DNA from: Segatella maculosa DSM 19339 = JCM 15638
GTDB lineage: Bacteria; Bacteroidota; Bacteroidia; Bacteroidales; Bacteroidaceae
NCBI RefSeq assembly: GCF_000382385.1
Contig: NZ_KB908320.1
Coordinates: 186,001 to 250,000 of the forward strand
DNA length: 64,000 nucleotides
Direction of reading: 5' to 3'
Under the pieces are notes generated by a model. It was not told the DNA's origin and ran no database searches. It saw nothing but the letters and a program-made list of their open reading frames with translations. Of this stretch, positions 18,487 through 28,534 are shown one piece after another. A program made the translations under genes and the position numbers. Position 1 is the first letter of the stretch. Each line of letters starts with the position of its first letter.

Positions 18487-18665
18487 TCAGATAGTAAAGA
18501 AAGTCTTACACGAGAAGTTTGGAATGGACTTTACGTCCTCCCCCTCAAAAAAAGCAAAGACTTTCCATAAAGAAAGCTAAAAAGACCGCTTTCGTAATAT
18601 TACTGTCCGCAAAACCATAATACCACACGTCCAACTTCTTGCCGATCAAGAGTTAGGCATTTTAG
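18487..18665. other. Convergent gap without clear features
   Basis: Gap between DUF1460 and the Crp/Fnr gene. Only a weak GGAC-TTTAC-GTCC hairpin near 18523 is seen, and no clear terminator. Confidence 0.5.
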
Positions 18666-19262
18666 TCATTCGAGCAATGTCGTAGCCCTGACGCGACTCA
18701 ATGTCTCGGGCGTCATCTGCAGATAACTGGCAATATAAACCAAGGGTGCCCGAAGAACTACCTGAGGCATGAGCTTACACATCTTCTTATATCGGTCTCC
18801 GGCGGTCTCGAAACGCACCAAATCGGCATGCACCTGAGAAAGAATAAGGCTTTCTTCCAGAATCTTGCGATAAAGTATCTGAATGTTCACATTATGAAGA
18901 GCAACCTGCTCCAATCGGTGCTTTGGCAACGCGTAAATCTGGCAGGACTCGATCGCTTCCACTTGAAGAAAGGAAGGTGTTTCGCGGAAAAGGCTCTCGA
19001 TACACATGAAAATCGAACGGTCAGAGCCGAGATGCTCGGTCACCTCTTTGCCGTTCTTGAAATAGAACTGGCGAATGAGTCCTTTGTCCAAATAATAGAT
19101 ATTCTCGCATACCTCTCCCTCTTCGAGTATCATTTTTCCTTTGGCAAACTTCATGGGAACGAGGACGCTCTCTAATACGTCCAGTTCGTCATGCGTCATC
19201 GTACTGTATTTGCGTGCAAGCTCGCGGGCTATATCACGTGGTGTGTTTATCGGTTCTTTCAT
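18666..19262 (-). CDS. Crp/Fnr-family transcriptional regulator
   Basis: 198 residues. An N-terminal cyclic-nucleotide-binding beta-roll (GKMILEEGEVCENIYYLDKG, then IRQFYFKNGKEVTEHLG) precedes a C-terminal helix-turn-helix (YIASYLQMTPETLSRVRA). No Cys cluster of the oxygen-sensing Fnr type and no clear cAMP-contact Arg/Ser pair is visible, so the ligand is unknown. It lies 46 bp downstream of lepA on the same strand and may be read through from it. Confidence 0.88.
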   Translation of the reverse strand: MKEPINTPRDIARELARKYSTMTHDELDVLESVLVPMKFAKGKMILEEGEVCENIYYLDKGLIRQFYFKNGKEVTEHLGSDRSIFMCIESLFRETPSFLQVEAIESCQIYALPKHRLEQVALHNVNIQILYRKILEESLILSQVHADLVRFETAGDRYKKMCKLMPQVVLRAPLVYIASYLQMTPETLSRVRATTLLE

Positions 19263-19308
19263 ATTCGGTCTCCTTAAATGTTTATTGTTTTATGATCCTA
19301 TTCTCTTA

Positions 19309-21117
19309 CTAATCCAGTTTCAGCACGGCAAGGAAGGCTTTTTGCGGCACCTGCACATTGCCCACCTGTTTCATGCGTTTTTTGCCTTGCTTCTGTTTCT
19401 CAAGTAGCTTGCGTTTGCGGCTCACATCGCCTCCGTAGCACTTCGCCGTGACGTCTTTGCGTACCTGCTTCACGGTTTCGCGGGCGATGATTTTTGCACC
19501 GATAGCTGCTTGAATAGCGATGTCGAACTGCTGTCGGGGTATAAGTTCCTTGAGCTTTTCACACATTCGCCGGCCGAAGACCACAGCATTGCTTTCGTGT
19601 GTCAGTGTCGAGAGGGCGTCTACCGGCTCGCCGTTGAGTAGGATGTCCAGCTTTGCCAATTTGGAAGGACGGAAAGAGTCTATATGATAATCGAACGAGG
19701 CATAGCCCTTCGAGATACTTTTCAGTTTGTCGTAGAAATCGATTACGATTTCGCCAAGCGGAATCATAAAGTGCAGCTCCACACGGTTGCCGGTCACATA
19801 CTCCTGTTTAATCAGCTCGCCCCGCTTGTCGAGGCATAGCGTCATGATCGGGCCGATATAGTCGGCAGCTGTGATGATGGTTGCATGGATATAAGGCTCT
19901 TCGATATGGTCGATGAGCGGCTGCTCAGGCAACCCCGAGGGATTATGCACCTCCTTCATGTTCCCCTGCTTGTCATACACGTTATAGGAAACGTTGGGCA
20001 CCGTGGTTATCACGTCCATGTTGAATTCGCGGTCGAGCCGCTCCTGAATGATTTCCATGTGGAGCAGTCCGAGGAAGCCGCATCGGAAGCCGAAGCCCAA
20101 GGCGATGGAACTCTCCGGCGTGAACGTCAGCGAGGCATCGTTCAGCTGGAGCTTCTCCAATGAAGCGCGCAGACTTTCATAGTCGTTGGGGTCTATCGGA
20201 TAGACGCCGGCAAACACCATCGGCTTCACTTCCTGAAAACCTTCGATGGCCTGCCTGCAAGGATTAGCCACAGAAGTAACCGTGTCGCCCACCTTTACCT
20301 CGGTGGCCGTCTTGATGCCGCTGATGATATAGCCTACCTCGCCTGTGGTAAGCTCCGGCTTCGGCATCATGTCCATCTTCAGCACGCCCACTTCGTCGGC
20401 ATTATATTCCATGTCGGTGTTGAAGAACTTCACTTTCTCACCCTTCCTGATGCTCCCGTTCAACACTTTGCAAAGTACGATGACACCGCGGAAGCTATTG
20501 AATATCGAGTCAAAAATCAGTGCCTGCGCAGGCGCTTTCCTATCGCCAACGGGAGCGGGAATCCTTTCGACGACTGCTTCGAGAATACTTTCCACGCCTT
20601 GCCCCGTTTTTCCAGAGGCACGTATGATGTCTTTACGTTCGCAGCCGATTAGCTCAACAATCTCATCCTCCACCTCATCGGGCATGGCATTCGGCATGTC
20701 AATCTTGTTGATAATGGGGATAATCTCCAAGTCGTGGTCAATGGCCATGTAGAGATTAGAAATGGTTTGTGCCTGAACGCCCTGCGTAGCGTCTACGACA
20801 AGCAATGCACCTTCGCAGGCGGCAATCGAGCGCGACACCTCGTAAGAGAAGTCCACGTGCCCCGGAGTGTCTATCAAGTTGAGTATGTAGTCTTTTCCGT
20901 CGGCAGACTTGTAGTTCATCTGAATGGCATGGCTCTTGATGGTGATGCCGCGCTCACGCTCCAAATCCATATTGTCGAGCATCTGCCCCTCGGTGATTTG
21001 AATGGTCTGCGTCTTTTCCAGCAAGCGGTCTGCCAGCGTAGACTTTCCATGGTCGATGTGGGCGATGATACAAAAATTCCGAATGTTGCTTATCGTGTCC
21101 ATTTGATGATTATCCAT
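19309..21117 (-). CDS. lepA: Elongation factor 4 (LepA)
   Basis: 602 residues, full length. The GTPase domain carries [17 protein letters not shown] (G1), DTPGHVDF (G3) and NKIDMP (G4). The LepA-specific C-terminal domain ends near [20 protein letters not shown]. It promotes back-translocation on stalled ribosomes. Its TATCTTTG box (minus strand, 21128-21135) lies only ~24 bp from a divergent box for the small lipoprotein gene. Confidence 0.97.
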   Translation of the reverse strand: MDNHQMDTISNIRNFCIIAHIDHGKSTLADRLLEKTQTIQITEGQMLDNMDLERERGITIKSHAIQMNYKSADGKDYILNLIDTPGHVDFSYEVSRSIAACEGALLVVDATQGVQAQTISNLYMAIDHDLEIIPIINKIDMPNAMPDEVEDEIVELIGCERKDIIRASGKTGQGVESILEAVVERIPAPVGDRKAPAQALIFDSIFNSFRGVIVLCKVLNGSIRKGEKVKFFNTDMEYNADEVGVLKMDMMPKPELTTGEVGYIISGIKTATEVKVGDTVTSVANPCRQAIEGFQEVKPMVFAGVYPIDPNDYESLRASLEKLQLNDASLTFTPESSIALGFGFRCGFLGLLHMEIIQERLDREFNMDVITTVPNVSYNVYDKQGNMKEVHNPSGLPEQPLIDHIEEPYIHATIITAADYIGPIMTLCLDKRGELIKQEYVTGNRVELHFMIPLGEIVIDFYDKLKSISKGYASFDYHIDSFRPSKLAKLDILLNGEPVDALSTLTHESNAVVFGRRMCEKLKELIPRQQFDIAIQAAIGAKIIARETVKQVRKDVTAKCYGGDVSRKRKLLEKQKQGKKRMKQVGNVQVPQKAFLAVLKLD

Positions 21118-21127
21118 TTTTGAGATA

Positions 21128-21166
21128 CAAAGATAGTGTTTTTTCTCTGATTATTTAGTATCTTTG
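21128..21166. promoter_or_regulatory. Back-to-back -7 boxes for lepA and the small lipoprotein
   Basis: The minus strand TATCTTTG (21128-21135) faces lepA. The plus strand TATCTTTGC (21159-21166) faces the gene at 21192. With so little spacing the two polymerase footprints must overlap, so the promoters probably compete. Confidence 0.6.
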
Positions 21167-21191
21167 CACAAAATAAAAGCATTTTGTCAAG

Positions 21192-21572
21192 ATGAAAAAG
21201 ATATTATTTTCCGTACTTGCCCTGCTGTCACTCTCGGCATGTCATCACGAAACGATTGAAGAGCGGGCCGAGCGCGAAGCCCAAGAATACACGCAGAAGG
21301 TGTGCCCCACCCCGGTTGTCAACTTCACGCGCACGGACAGTCTTGTGTTCGACAAGGCCACGAACACGCTGATTTACTATTGTTCGTTCACCGATAAAAT
21401 GGATGATGCCAAGATTGTCGATGCCAACAAGCAAAAGATTTCCGACGGACTCCGCGAAGGCTTGCTCAACGACACGGGCATCAAGACCTATCGCGAGGCG
21501 GGTATCCATTTCAAATATGTTGTTCATTCGGATAAAGCGCCCAAGAAAGTCTTGTTTCAAGAGGCATTCTAA
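21192..21572 (+). CDS. Small lipoprotein of unknown function
   Basis: 126 residues. A lipoprotein signal ends in the lipobox LSAC (Cys17). The Cys is followed by HHETIEERAEREAQEYTQKV, a helical charged stretch. The remainder (NFTRTDSLVFDKATNTLIYY, then GLLNDTGIKTYREAGIHFKYVV) looks like a small alpha/beta domain. I do not recognise the family. It is monocistronic, with its own promoter box 26 bp upstream and a perfect terminator after it. Confidence 0.8.
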   Translation: MKKILFSVLALLSLSACHHETIEERAEREAQEYTQKVCPTPVVNFTRTDSLVFDKATNTLIYYCSFTDKMDDAKIVDANKQKISDGLREGLLNDTGIKTYREAGIHFKYVVHSDKAPKKVLFQEAF

Positions 21573-21602
21573 TCATTTCCACCGACCCTTTTTCCATCAA
21601 TG

Positions 21603-21630
21603 AAGGCACTCCGCCCGATAGGAGTGCCTT
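21603..21630 (+). terminator. Hairpin after the small lipoprotein gene
   Basis: Perfect 10-bp stem AAGGCACTCC / GGAGTGCCTT with an 8-nt loop, 31 bp after the stop. No strong T-tract follows. Confidence 0.75.
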
Positions 21631-21633
21631 ATG

Positions 21634-21830
21634 ACAATATGTACTTTCGTCGAGTACAATATATACTTTCGTCAACTACAATATATACTTTTGTCAACTA
21701 CGGCTCATACTTCCGTTGAGTACGACTTATACTTCCGTGGGGCACGACTTATACTTCCGTCAATGACAAGTCCTATACTTGTCGACTACAAGTCCTATAC
21801 TTGTGGGGCACAAGTCCTATACTTGTCAAG
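21634..21830. repeat. Tandem array of 22-bp dyad units, arms changing along the array
   Basis: Dyad centres at 21642, 21664, 21686, 21708, 21730, 21752, 21774, 21796 and 21818, exactly 22 bp apart. Arms change in a paired way: ACAA/TTGT at 21686, ACGG/CCGT at 21708, ACG/CGT at 21730 and 21752, ACAAGT/ACTTGT at 21774-21818. It lies between the small lipoprotein gene and the 3' end of leuB. A further partial unit (CCTATACTTGTCAAG) at 21881-21895 carries the leuB stop codon. Confidence 0.92.
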
Positions 21831-21840
21831 GTCTTGGCCT

Positions 21841-21870
21841 GAGCGGACGCACGAGCCGTGCGTCCCTACA
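21841..21870 (-). repeat. 30-bp dispersed palindromic repeat, copy A
   Basis: Plus strand GAGCGGACGCACGAGCCGTG, then CGTCCCTACA. Identical sequence recurs at 45055-45084 and, inverted, at 44989-45018. The core GGACGCACG / CGTGCGTCC is palindromic. This copy interrupts the end of the 22-bp array. Confidence 0.9.
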
Positions 21871-21891
21871 TTGCCCAAGTTCCTATACTTG

Positions 21892-22959
21892 TCAAGATTC
21901 GGCCCTCGTGATGTAATCGGCTATCCAGCGACCCACTTCCACCGTACCGTAGTCCGGCCCACCGGCTACTTGTATTTCGGGCGTGCGCACGTTCGCCTCC
22001 AACGAGGCATCGACCGCCCGGCGTATGCATGCGCCCTCATCGTTCAGCCCAAAATGTTCCAACAGCATGGCGGCCGAGAGTATCTGTGCCACGGGGTTGG
22101 CAAGGTTCTTGCCGGCCGCCTGTGGCCAACTGCCATGCACCGGTTCGAAGAGCGGCGTATGCTCGCCAAGGCTTGCCGAGGGCTGCAGCCCCATGGAGCC
22201 GGTGATGCAACTCGTCTCGTCGGTGAGAATGTCGCCGAACGTGTTCTCCGTCACAATGACATCGAAGAACGTCGGCTCCGTCAGCACGCGCATCGCGGCA
22301 TTGTCGATGAACATGTAATCGGTCGTCACCGCGGGGTATTGCGGTTCCATCTCTTTGGCAATCTGCCGCCACAGCCGACTCGATGCCAGCACGTTGGCCT
22401 TGTCTACCACCGTCAGATGCTTGCGCCGCTTCATGGCCGTTTCGAAGGCAACTTTTAAGATGCGTTCTATCTCGGGACGGGTATAGATATCGGTGTCGTA
22501 GGCCTTGTCGTTGTCCTGATATTTCTCGCCGAAATACATGCCGCCCGTGAGTTCGCGAATGACGACGAAGTCGGCACCCTTCAGCAGTTCTTCTTTGAGC
22601 GGGCTCTTGTGGAGCAGGCAATCGAACGTGGCAACGGGGCGCACGTTGGCAAACAGGCCGAGCTTCTTGCGCATGGCCAGCAGGCCTTGCTCAGGGCGCA
22701 CCTTGGCCGTTGGGTCGTTGTCGAAGCGCGGGTCGCCCACAGCGGCAAACAAAATGGCGTCGGCATTCATGCAGACCTTGAACGTCTCTTCGGGGAAAGG
22801 GTCGCCCACTTCGTCGATGGCATGAGCGCCGCAAACGGCCTCCTGATAAATGAATTGATGGCCGAACCTCTTTGCGACAGCATCCAATGCGGCCACACCC
22901 TGCTTCATAATCTCCGGCCCGATACCGTCACCGGCCAGTACTGCAATTTTTAATTTCAT
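21892..22959 (-). CDS. leuB: 3-isopropylmalate dehydrogenase
   Basis: 355 residues. [18 protein letters not shown] is the N-terminal signature, [10 protein letters not shown] holds the substrate-loop region and [12 protein letters not shown] the NAD-binding region. It oxidises 3-isopropylmalate (and, with citramalate-derived substrate, methylmalate) toward leucine and 2-oxobutyrate. Last gene of the leuA-leuC-leuD-cimA-leuB operon, 28 bp after the citramalate-synthase-like gene. Its TGA stop lies inside a unit of the neighbouring repeat. Confidence 0.96.
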   Translation of the reverse strand: MKLKIAVLAGDGIGPEIMKQGVAALDAVAKRFGHQFIYQEAVCGAHAIDEVGDPFPEETFKVCMNADAILFAAVGDPRFDNDPTAKVRPEQGLLAMRKKLGLFANVRPVATFDCLLHKSPLKEELLKGADFVVIRELTGGMYFGEKYQDNDKAYDTDIYTRPEIERILKVAFETAMKRRKHLTVVDKANVLASSRLWRQIAKEMEPQYPAVTTDYMFIDNAAMRVLTEPTFFDVIVTENTFGDILTDETSCITGSMGLQPSASLGEHTPLFEPVHGSWPQAAGKNLANPVAQILSAAMLLEHFGLNDEGACIRRAVDASLEANVRTPEIQVAGGPDYGTVEVGRWIADYITRAES

Positions 22960-22987
22960 CGTATTTCTATTGTTATTTGTTAAGAAC

Positions 22988-24532
22988 TCAATTCTCTTGT
23001 TCCGGTGCCTCGATGATGTTCAACATCTTGATGGTTGCCTTGATGGCAGCCTCGGTTTGGTCGGCATCAAGGCCGCGGGTGCGAAATATCCGCCCGTCTT
23101 CCCGCCTCCATGTGATGATTGTCTGCACCAAAGCATCGGTCCTTCCTCCCGGCGGAATGCTCACCTGATAGTTCTCCAAGAGCGGGAACACGCGGTTCAG
23201 CCTGTGCTTGTATATCTTTCGCAAAGCCTTTACGAAGGCATCATACTGTCCGTCGCCCGAAGCATCTTCCTCATAAACCGTTCCGTGAACAGAGATTTTG
23301 AGGCTCGCGATAGGCCTGAGACCATAGGACGTGGAAACCATGTAGCTCAAGAGTTTGACGACTTCGTTGGGCGTGTTGTGCTTCAGCACGTCGGAAACAA
23401 TGTAGGGCAGGTCGTCCTGCGTGACGAGTTCTTTTCTGTCGCCCAGCTGCGTGATGCGTTTCGTCACGGCCTTGGTCTGTTCGGGCGTAAGTTCCAAGCC
23501 CAGCTCGTTTAGGTTCTGAATGATATTGGCCTTGCCCGAGTTCTTTCCCAAGGCATACTCGCGATGGCGTCCGAAGCGTTCGGGGGCAAGTTCATTGCAG
23601 TAGAGCTTGTCTTTGTTGTCGCCGTCGGCATGCACACCGGCCACCTGCGTGAAGACATTGTCGCCCACGACCGGTGTGTTCGGAGAAACGGCTATGCCGC
23701 TATAGCCCTCCACCAGATGCGTGACGTCTACCAAGGAACATTCGTCGATAGGCGTGGCCATGTGGCACATGTCTTTCAATACCACATGAACGGAAGACAG
23801 CGGAGCATTACCGCAACGCTCGCCTAATCCGTTGACCGTCACGTGCAACCCGCGGGCCCCGGCCTTGACGGCAGCAAGGGAATTGGCCACGGCAAGGTCG
23901 TAATCGTTGTGTGCATGGAAGTCGAAATGGCAGTCGGGGTATCGCCGGGTCATCATTCCCATATACGTTTCTGTCTGGTGAGGCGTGAGAATGCCCAAGG
24001 TGTCGGGCAGCATGAAGCGCAAGACGGGCTTGTCATGCAGGGCATCCATCAGCTGAAACACGTAGTCTGGGGAATCCTTCATGCCCGAAGACCAGTCTTC
24101 TAAGTAAAGATTGACCTTGACTCCCTGCGCTTCGGCATACGACAGCACGCTTAATATGTCGGCAATATGTTCTTGAGGGGTCTTCTTCAGCTGCAAAGCG
24201 CAATGTTTCAGACTGCCTTTGGCCAGCAGATTGATGACCTGACAGCCACATGCGCTAATCCAATCCACGGATTGCTTGCCATCGACGAAGCCGAGCACCT
24301 CTATCTTATGAAGCAACCGGTTGGCCTTGGCAAAACGGCAAATCATTCTTACCGCCTCCTTCTCTCCTTCGGACACACGGGCTGAGGCAACTTCTATCCT
24401 ATCCACTTTGACGTCAGACAGCAAGGCACGGGCAATGACCAACTTCTCGTGGGGAAGGAAAGACACGCCGTTGGTCTGTTCGCCATCGCGCAACGTGCAA
24501 TCCATGATTTCTATCTGTTTGCCTGCTCCCAT
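22988..24532 (-). CDS. cimA: Isopropylmalate/citramalate synthase family protein, probable (R)-citramalate synthase
   Basis: 514 residues. HMG-like TIM barrel with [17 protein letters not shown] (catalytic Arg, metal Asp), [16 protein letters not shown] (metal His pair) and [12 protein letters not shown] LeuA-type allosteric domain fills the last ~110 residues. A true leuA lies in the same operon, so this second synthase probably condenses pyruvate with acetyl-CoA to citramalate, which LeuCD and LeuB then turn into 2-oxobutyrate for isoleucine. Substrate choice is inference. The start overlaps leuD by 22 bp. Confidence 0.82.
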   Translation of the reverse strand: MGAGKQIEIMDCTLRDGEQTNGVSFLPHEKLVIARALLSDVKVDRIEVASARVSEGEKEAVRMICRFAKANRLLHKIEVLGFVDGKQSVDWISACGCQVINLLAKGSLKHCALQLKKTPQEHIADILSVLSYAEAQGVKVNLYLEDWSSGMKDSPDYVFQLMDALHDKPVLRFMLPDTLGILTPHQTETYMGMMTRRYPDCHFDFHAHNDYDLAVANSLAAVKAGARGLHVTVNGLGERCGNAPLSSVHVVLKDMCHMATPIDECSLVDVTHLVEGYSGIAVSPNTPVVGDNVFTQVAGVHADGDNKDKLYCNELAPERFGRHREYALGKNSGKANIIQNLNELGLELTPEQTKAVTKRITQLGDRKELVTQDDLPYIVSDVLKHNTPNEVVKLLSYMVSTSYGLRPIASLKISVHGTVYEEDASGDGQYDAFVKALRKIYKHRLNRVFPLLENYQVSIPPGGRTDALVQTIITWRREDGRIFRTRGLDADQTEAAIKATIKMLNIIEAPEQEN

Positions 24533-25101
24533 GCTTCTACTTTATTCCGATTCTGCACAAGAAAATCAACATCATCAAGCCCGTTCATCAGGCAATGCTT
24601 CTTGTAACCGTTGATTTCAAAATGCTCGCTCTTGCCTGTTGCAAGGTTGGTTACCGTTTGATTGGGAAGGTCAACCTTGACCTCTGTCCCATGGTTATCG
24701 GCTATGCTTTCGAACAGTTCTTGCAGGAAGCCTTCAGAAACAACGACCGGAAGCACAAAGTTGTTCAACTCGTTGTTCTTATGAATATCAGCAAAGAAAG
24801 AGCTAATGACGACTCGGAAGCCGTAGCTTGCAATGGCCCAAGCGGCGTGTTCACGTGAAGAACCCGAGCCGAAGTTCTTTCCAGCAACAAGGATAACACC
24901 GCTATAAGACGGATCATTGAGTACGAAATCCTTCTTCACGGAACCATCTTTATTATATCTCCAATCCCTAAAAAGGTTCTCTCCAAAGCCTTCCTTGTCT
25001 GTTGCCTTTAAGAAACGGGCCGGTATAATCTGGTCAGTGTCCACATTCTCCAATGGCAAAGGAATGCATGTTGAGGTAATAACGTCGAATTTCTGTTTCA
25101 T
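24511..25101 (-). CDS. leuD: 3-isopropylmalate dehydratase small subunit
   Basis: 196 residues, full length. PLPLENVDTDQIIPARFLK is the swivelling-domain signature and GKNFGSGSSREHAAWAI the active-site serine loop. It pairs with LeuC to isomerise 2- to 3-isopropylmalate. It is separated from leuC by a 22-bp repeat array and overlaps the start of the next synthase gene by 22 bp. Confidence 0.96.
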   Translation of the reverse strand: MKQKFDVITSTCIPLPLENVDTDQIIPARFLKATDKEGFGENLFRDWRYNKDGSVKKDFVLNDPSYSGVILVAGKNFGSGSSREHAAWAIASYGFRVVISSFFADIHKNNELNNFVLPVVVSEGFLQELFESIADNHGTEVKVDLPNQTVTNLATGKSEHFEINGYKKHCLMNGLDDVDFLVQNRNKVEAWEQANR

Positions 25102-25116
25102 AACAAATCAATTAGT

Positions 25117-25204
25117 GTAAAGTAGGACTACATGCGATGTAAAGTAGGACTACACGCAATGTAAAGTAGGACTACATGTGATGTAAAGTAGGACTACATG
25201 CAAA
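25117..25204. repeat. Four 22-bp repeats inside the leu operon
   Basis: Units start at 25117, 25139, 25161 and 25183, each about GTAAAGTAGGACTACATGCGAT with the dyad GTAGGACTAC. They fill the leuC-leuD gap, and the last unit contains the leuC stop codon (25194-25196). This is the only such array lying within an operon here. Confidence 0.93.
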
Positions 25205-26591
25205 GGGTACGCGGATCGGTTATCTTGCCCGTGATAGCGGCAGCAGCGGCAACAAGCGGCGATGCAAGTATCGTACGTGAGCCGGGGCCTTGCCGCCCCT
25301 CGAAGTTACGGTTACTGGTTGACACGGCATACTTTCCTGCAGGAATCTTGTCATCGTTCATTGCCAGACAGGCCGAACAGCCGGGCTGCCGAATGACAAA
25401 GCCAGCCGCCTCGACAACCTTATCAATACCTTCTTCGCGTATCTGCCGGTCTACAAGCCAAGAACCGGGAACCAACCATGCCGTAATGCCATCAGCTTTA
25501 CGCTTTCCCTTGACGATACTTGCAAAAGCTCGAAAGTCTTCTATGCGTCCGTTGGTACACGCACCCAAGAAAACGTAATCAACTGCACGACCGAGCAACT
25601 TCTCTCCGGGTTGAAATCCCATGTAAGCCAAGCTCTTCTTGAAAGAAGCCTGCTCACGTTCATCAATCATATCCAATGACGGTATGCACTCATCTATGGC
25701 AATCCCCATGCCCGGGTTAGTTCCATAGGTGATACGCGGGGCTATATCGGCAGCATCAAAACAGAGTTCTTTATCAAACACGGCATCGTCTCCGCTTCTC
25801 AATGTCCTCCAATAGGCAATCGCCCTGTCCCATTCTTTGCCTTTCGGAGCATATTCCCGCCCCTTGATGTATGCAAACGTAGTCTCGTCGGGGGCAATAA
25901 AACCTCCACGGGCACCCATTTCGATAGACAGATTGCAAAGCGTCAGTCGACCTTCCATGCTCATATTGCGAACCACATCGCCGCTATATTCCACGAAATA
26001 TCCCGTTGCACCGCTTGTCGTAAGCCTACTCATCAAATACAAGGCTACGTCTTTTGCAACCACACCCGGCTGCAACTTGCCATTGATATTGATGCGCATG
26101 CTTTTCGGTTTCTGTTGAAGTATGCACTGGGAAGCCATCACCATCTCAACCTCAGACGTTCCTATACCAAAGGCAACCGCCCCCATTGCACCGTGTGTAG
26201 AGGTGTGAGAGTCTCCGCAGACGATTGTCATTCCCGGCAAGGACAGGCCTTTCTCTGGTCCGACCACATGGATGATGCCATTGTCTTTTGAGTTCATCTT
26301 GAACTCGGTCAGGCTGAATTCCTCACAATTCTTGTCCAAGGTGTCAAGCTGTTTCCTTGAGACGGGGTCATCAACGGGCTTATCCTGATCATGGGTCGGG
26401 GTATTATGATCGGGCATACAGAATATCTGTTGGGGACGGAAACACTTCAATCCGCGTGCTCTCATGCCGGCAAAAGCCTGCGGAGAAGTCACTTCATGAC
26501 AATACAAGCGGTCGATATACAGCTGCGTCGGCCCGTCTTCAACGACCTGAACAACATGCTTGTCCCAAATTTTGTCGAACAACGTATTCAT
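25194..26591 (-). CDS. leuC: 3-isopropylmalate dehydratase large subunit
   Basis: 465 residues, an aconitase-family protein. Cluster-ligand cysteines sit in [12 protein letters not shown] and [11 protein letters not shown], and [15 protein letters not shown] holds the third and a substrate loop. It begins 3 bp after leuA. The C terminus is DPRTLCM; the final Met and TAG stop come from the adjacent repeat unit, so the array has reached the coding end. Confidence 0.96.
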   Translation of the reverse strand: MNTLFDKIWDKHVVQVVEDGPTQLYIDRLYCHEVTSPQAFAGMRARGLKCFRPQQIFCMPDHNTPTHDQDKPVDDPVSRKQLDTLDKNCEEFSLTEFKMNSKDNGIIHVVGPEKGLSLPGMTIVCGDSHTSTHGAMGAVAFGIGTSEVEMVMASQCILQQKPKSMRININGKLQPGVVAKDVALYLMSRLTTSGATGYFVEYSGDVVRNMSMEGRLTLCNLSIEMGARGGFIAPDETTFAYIKGREYAPKGKEWDRAIAYWRTLRSGDDAVFDKELCFDAADIAPRITYGTNPGMGIAIDECIPSLDMIDEREQASFKKSLAYMGFQPGEKLLGRAVDYVFLGACTNGRIEDFRAFASIVKGKRKADGITAWLVPGSWLVDRQIREEGIDKVVEAAGFVIRQPGCSACLAMNDDKIPAGKYAVSTSNRNFEGRQGPGSRTILASPLVAAAAAITGKITDPRTLCM

Positions 26592-26594
26592 ATC

Positions 26595-28094
26595 TTAGTT
26601 TCTAAATTTGTTGATACAGTCTATATAGGCCTCCACACTGGCCGTAACAATGTCGGTATCTGCACCGAAACCATAGTAAACATGGCCATCGTACTCCACC
26701 TGCATGTGCACTTTGCCCACGTCGTCAGAGCCTTTGTCTATCGCTTGAATGGTAAATTCTTTCAATGACATCTGCTTATGAATGATTTTCTTCAAGGCGC
26801 GAATGGCTGCATCTACAGGACCATTGCCCGAAGAAGCCTCTTCAAACTTCTGCCCTGCAATATCCAAGCCTATACTTGCTACGCTCTTCACACCCTTTCC
26901 CGTGGTTACTTGCAGATAATCAAGCCTAACACTATGGGATTCTGACATGTCAGCACCCGCCAACATCAGCACATCGTCATCCGTAACCTCCTTTTTCTTA
27001 TCAGCTAAGATAAGAAACTTCTTGTAGATTTTATCTAATTTGTCTTCGTCTTCTATTTCAACTCCGTTGACATGCAACCGATATTTCAGTGCAGCACGCC
27101 CCGAACGTGCGGTCAGTACGATTGCATTGTCGTCTACACCAACATCTTTCGGGTTGATGATTTCATAAGTTTGTACATGCTTCAACACACCATCTTGATG
27201 AATACCGCTCGAATGGGCAAAGGCATTGCGCCCTACAATGGCCTTATTCGGCTGCACCGGCATGTTCATCAGGCTGGAAACCAAACGCGATATCGGCACG
27301 ATTTTCGTGGTATTGATGTGCGTATCGATATCAAGTCCCTTATGGCATTTCAATATCATGGCTATCTCTTCCAATGAGGTGTTACCTGCCCGCTCCCCAA
27401 TGCCGTTGACCGTCACTTCAACTTGGCGTGCCCCATTCAGAACGCCCTGCAAGGTGTTGGCCGTCGCCATGCCTAAATCGTTGTGACAATGCGTGGAAAG
27501 TACCGCTTTATGAATGCCATCGACATGCTCCATCAGGTACTTGATCTTATTTCCATATTCATCAGGCAGGCAATAACCTGTCGTGTCAGGGATATTCACC
27601 ACCGTTGCACCAGCCTTGATGACCGCTTCAACGACGCGTGCCAGATATTCATTGTCCGTTCGACCGGCGTCTTCGGCATAGAACTCCACGTCTTCGACAA
27701 ACTTCTTTGCATACTTTACTGCTGCAACGGCACGCTCAATGATTTCTTCACGCGTGGAGTCGAACTTATATTTAATATGTGAATCGCTGGTTCCGATGCC
27801 CGTATGAATGCGCTTGTGCTTGGCATATTGCAACGCTTCTGCAGCACAATCGATATCCTTTTCGACTGCACGTGTCAGCGCACATATGGTAGGCCACGTC
27901 ACAGCTTTCGATATTTCCACAACCGAATGAAAGTCTCCGGGAGACGAAATGGGGAACCCTGCCTCAATAACGTCGACTCCCAACTGCTCCAAAGCCTTGG
28001 CCACTTGAATCTTTTCCACTGTATTCAGCTGGCAACCGGGCACTTGTTCCCCGTCACGAAGGGTGGTATCAAAAATAAATAATCTGTCACTCAT
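26595..28094 (-). CDS. leuA: 2-isopropylmalate synthase
   Basis: 499 residues. [16 protein letters not shown] carries the catalytic Arg and metal Asp, [16 protein letters not shown] the metal His pair, and [19 protein letters not shown] the family loop. The C-terminal allosteric domain (leucine feedback) runs from about residue 380. It makes 2-isopropylmalate from 2-oxoisovalerate and acetyl-CoA. First gene of the operon, preceded by an attenuator with an Ile/Leu leader peptide. Confidence 0.97.
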   Translation of the reverse strand: MSDRLFIFDTTLRDGEQVPGCQLNTVEKIQVAKALEQLGVDVIEAGFPISSPGDFHSVVEISKAVTWPTICALTRAVEKDIDCAAEALQYAKHKRIHTGIGTSDSHIKYKFDSTREEIIERAVAAVKYAKKFVEDVEFYAEDAGRTDNEYLARVVEAVIKAGATVVNIPDTTGYCLPDEYGNKIKYLMEHVDGIHKAVLSTHCHNDLGMATANTLQGVLNGARQVEVTVNGIGERAGNTSLEEIAMILKCHKGLDIDTHINTTKIVPISRLVSSLMNMPVQPNKAIVGRNAFAHSSGIHQDGVLKHVQTYEIINPKDVGVDDNAIVLTARSGRAALKYRLHVNGVEIEDEDKLDKIYKKFLILADKKKEVTDDDVLMLAGADMSESHSVRLDYLQVTTGKGVKSVASIGLDIAGQKFEEASSGNGPVDAAIRALKKIIHKQMSLKEFTIQAIDKGSDDVGKVHMQVEYDGHVYYGFGADTDIVTASVEAYIDCINKFRN

Positions 28095-28128
28095 ATCTCA
28101 TTTGTTTTATATTACAACGCAAATGAAC

Positions 28129-28168
28129 AAAAAAGCCTTCCACACTTACAAGGAAGTGAGAAAGGCTT
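28129..28168 (-). terminator. leu operon attenuator terminator
   Basis: On the minus strand a 15-nt arm AAGCCTTTCTCACTT (28168-28154) pairs with AAGTGTGGAAGGCTT (28147-28133), then TTTTTTG, ending about 35 nt before the leuA ATG. The TCACTTCC segment of the terminator's left side can instead pair with GGAAGTGA near the end of the leader ORF, giving an antiterminator. Confidence 0.85.
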
Positions 28169-28188
28169 CTGACTTTTCCATGGCTCAA

Positions 28189-28275
28189 TCAGCCACACAC
28201 CTTATCACTTCCACTTTCATTTTGAAGTCGAATTCGAATAATGATGCATAGCGTAGCCAAAGATGTAGCTTTCAT
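28189..28275 (-). CDS. leuL: leu operon leader peptide
   Basis: 28 codons starting MKATSLATLCIIIRIRLQ and ending DKVCG. The run of Ile, Ile, Ile, Arg, Ile, Arg, Leu sits in the middle, just 5' of mutually exclusive hairpins. It starts about 30 nt after the promoter box. Ribosome stalling at the Ile/Leu codons when charged tRNAs are scarce would favour the antiterminator. Below normal annotation length; supported by position, promoter and terminator. Confidence 0.85.
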   Translation of the reverse strand: MKATSLATLCIIIRIRLQNESGSDKVCG

Positions 28276-28303
28276 TTTCCAATTATTTTTAACTTTACGG
28301 TTG

Positions 28304-28334
28304 CAAAGATAGTGATATTTTTCAGATAAACAAA
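28304..28334 (-). promoter_or_regulatory. leu operon promoter
   Basis: The minus strand has TTTG (28334-28331), a 19-bp spacer, then TATCTTTGC (-7 box, 28311-28304), a good Bacteroidetes promoter. The leader ORF follows at once. Confidence 0.75.
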
Positions 28335-28467
28335 GAAACTAAAAGTTTTTTATTTGAATTTCTTTCAGTTGATTATAAAATGCGCCTTCTTTGTTTCGGG
28401 CATCAAAGCCCGTTACCTTTAATATTATGTGGCAGTCTTCCTTTTTGTCAATCTAATTCATTTTCGA

Positions 28468-28534
28468 TTTGCATTCGCCTGCAAAATATATTATCTTTGG
28501 GTCGGGGAAAGCAGGGATATGCTTTCCCTTTTTT
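28468..28534 (+). promoter_or_regulatory. Orphan promoter followed directly by a terminator
   Basis: TTTG (28468-28471), 20-bp spacer, TATCTTTG (28492-28499), then stem GGGAAAGCA (28505-28513) / TGCTTTCCC (28520-28528) and T6. The transcript would be about 30 nt. No gene lies downstream on this strand. The rest of the gap (to 28802) has a CCATATTGTG...CACAATATGG inverted repeat around 28611-28653 and no gene. Confidence 0.55.
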
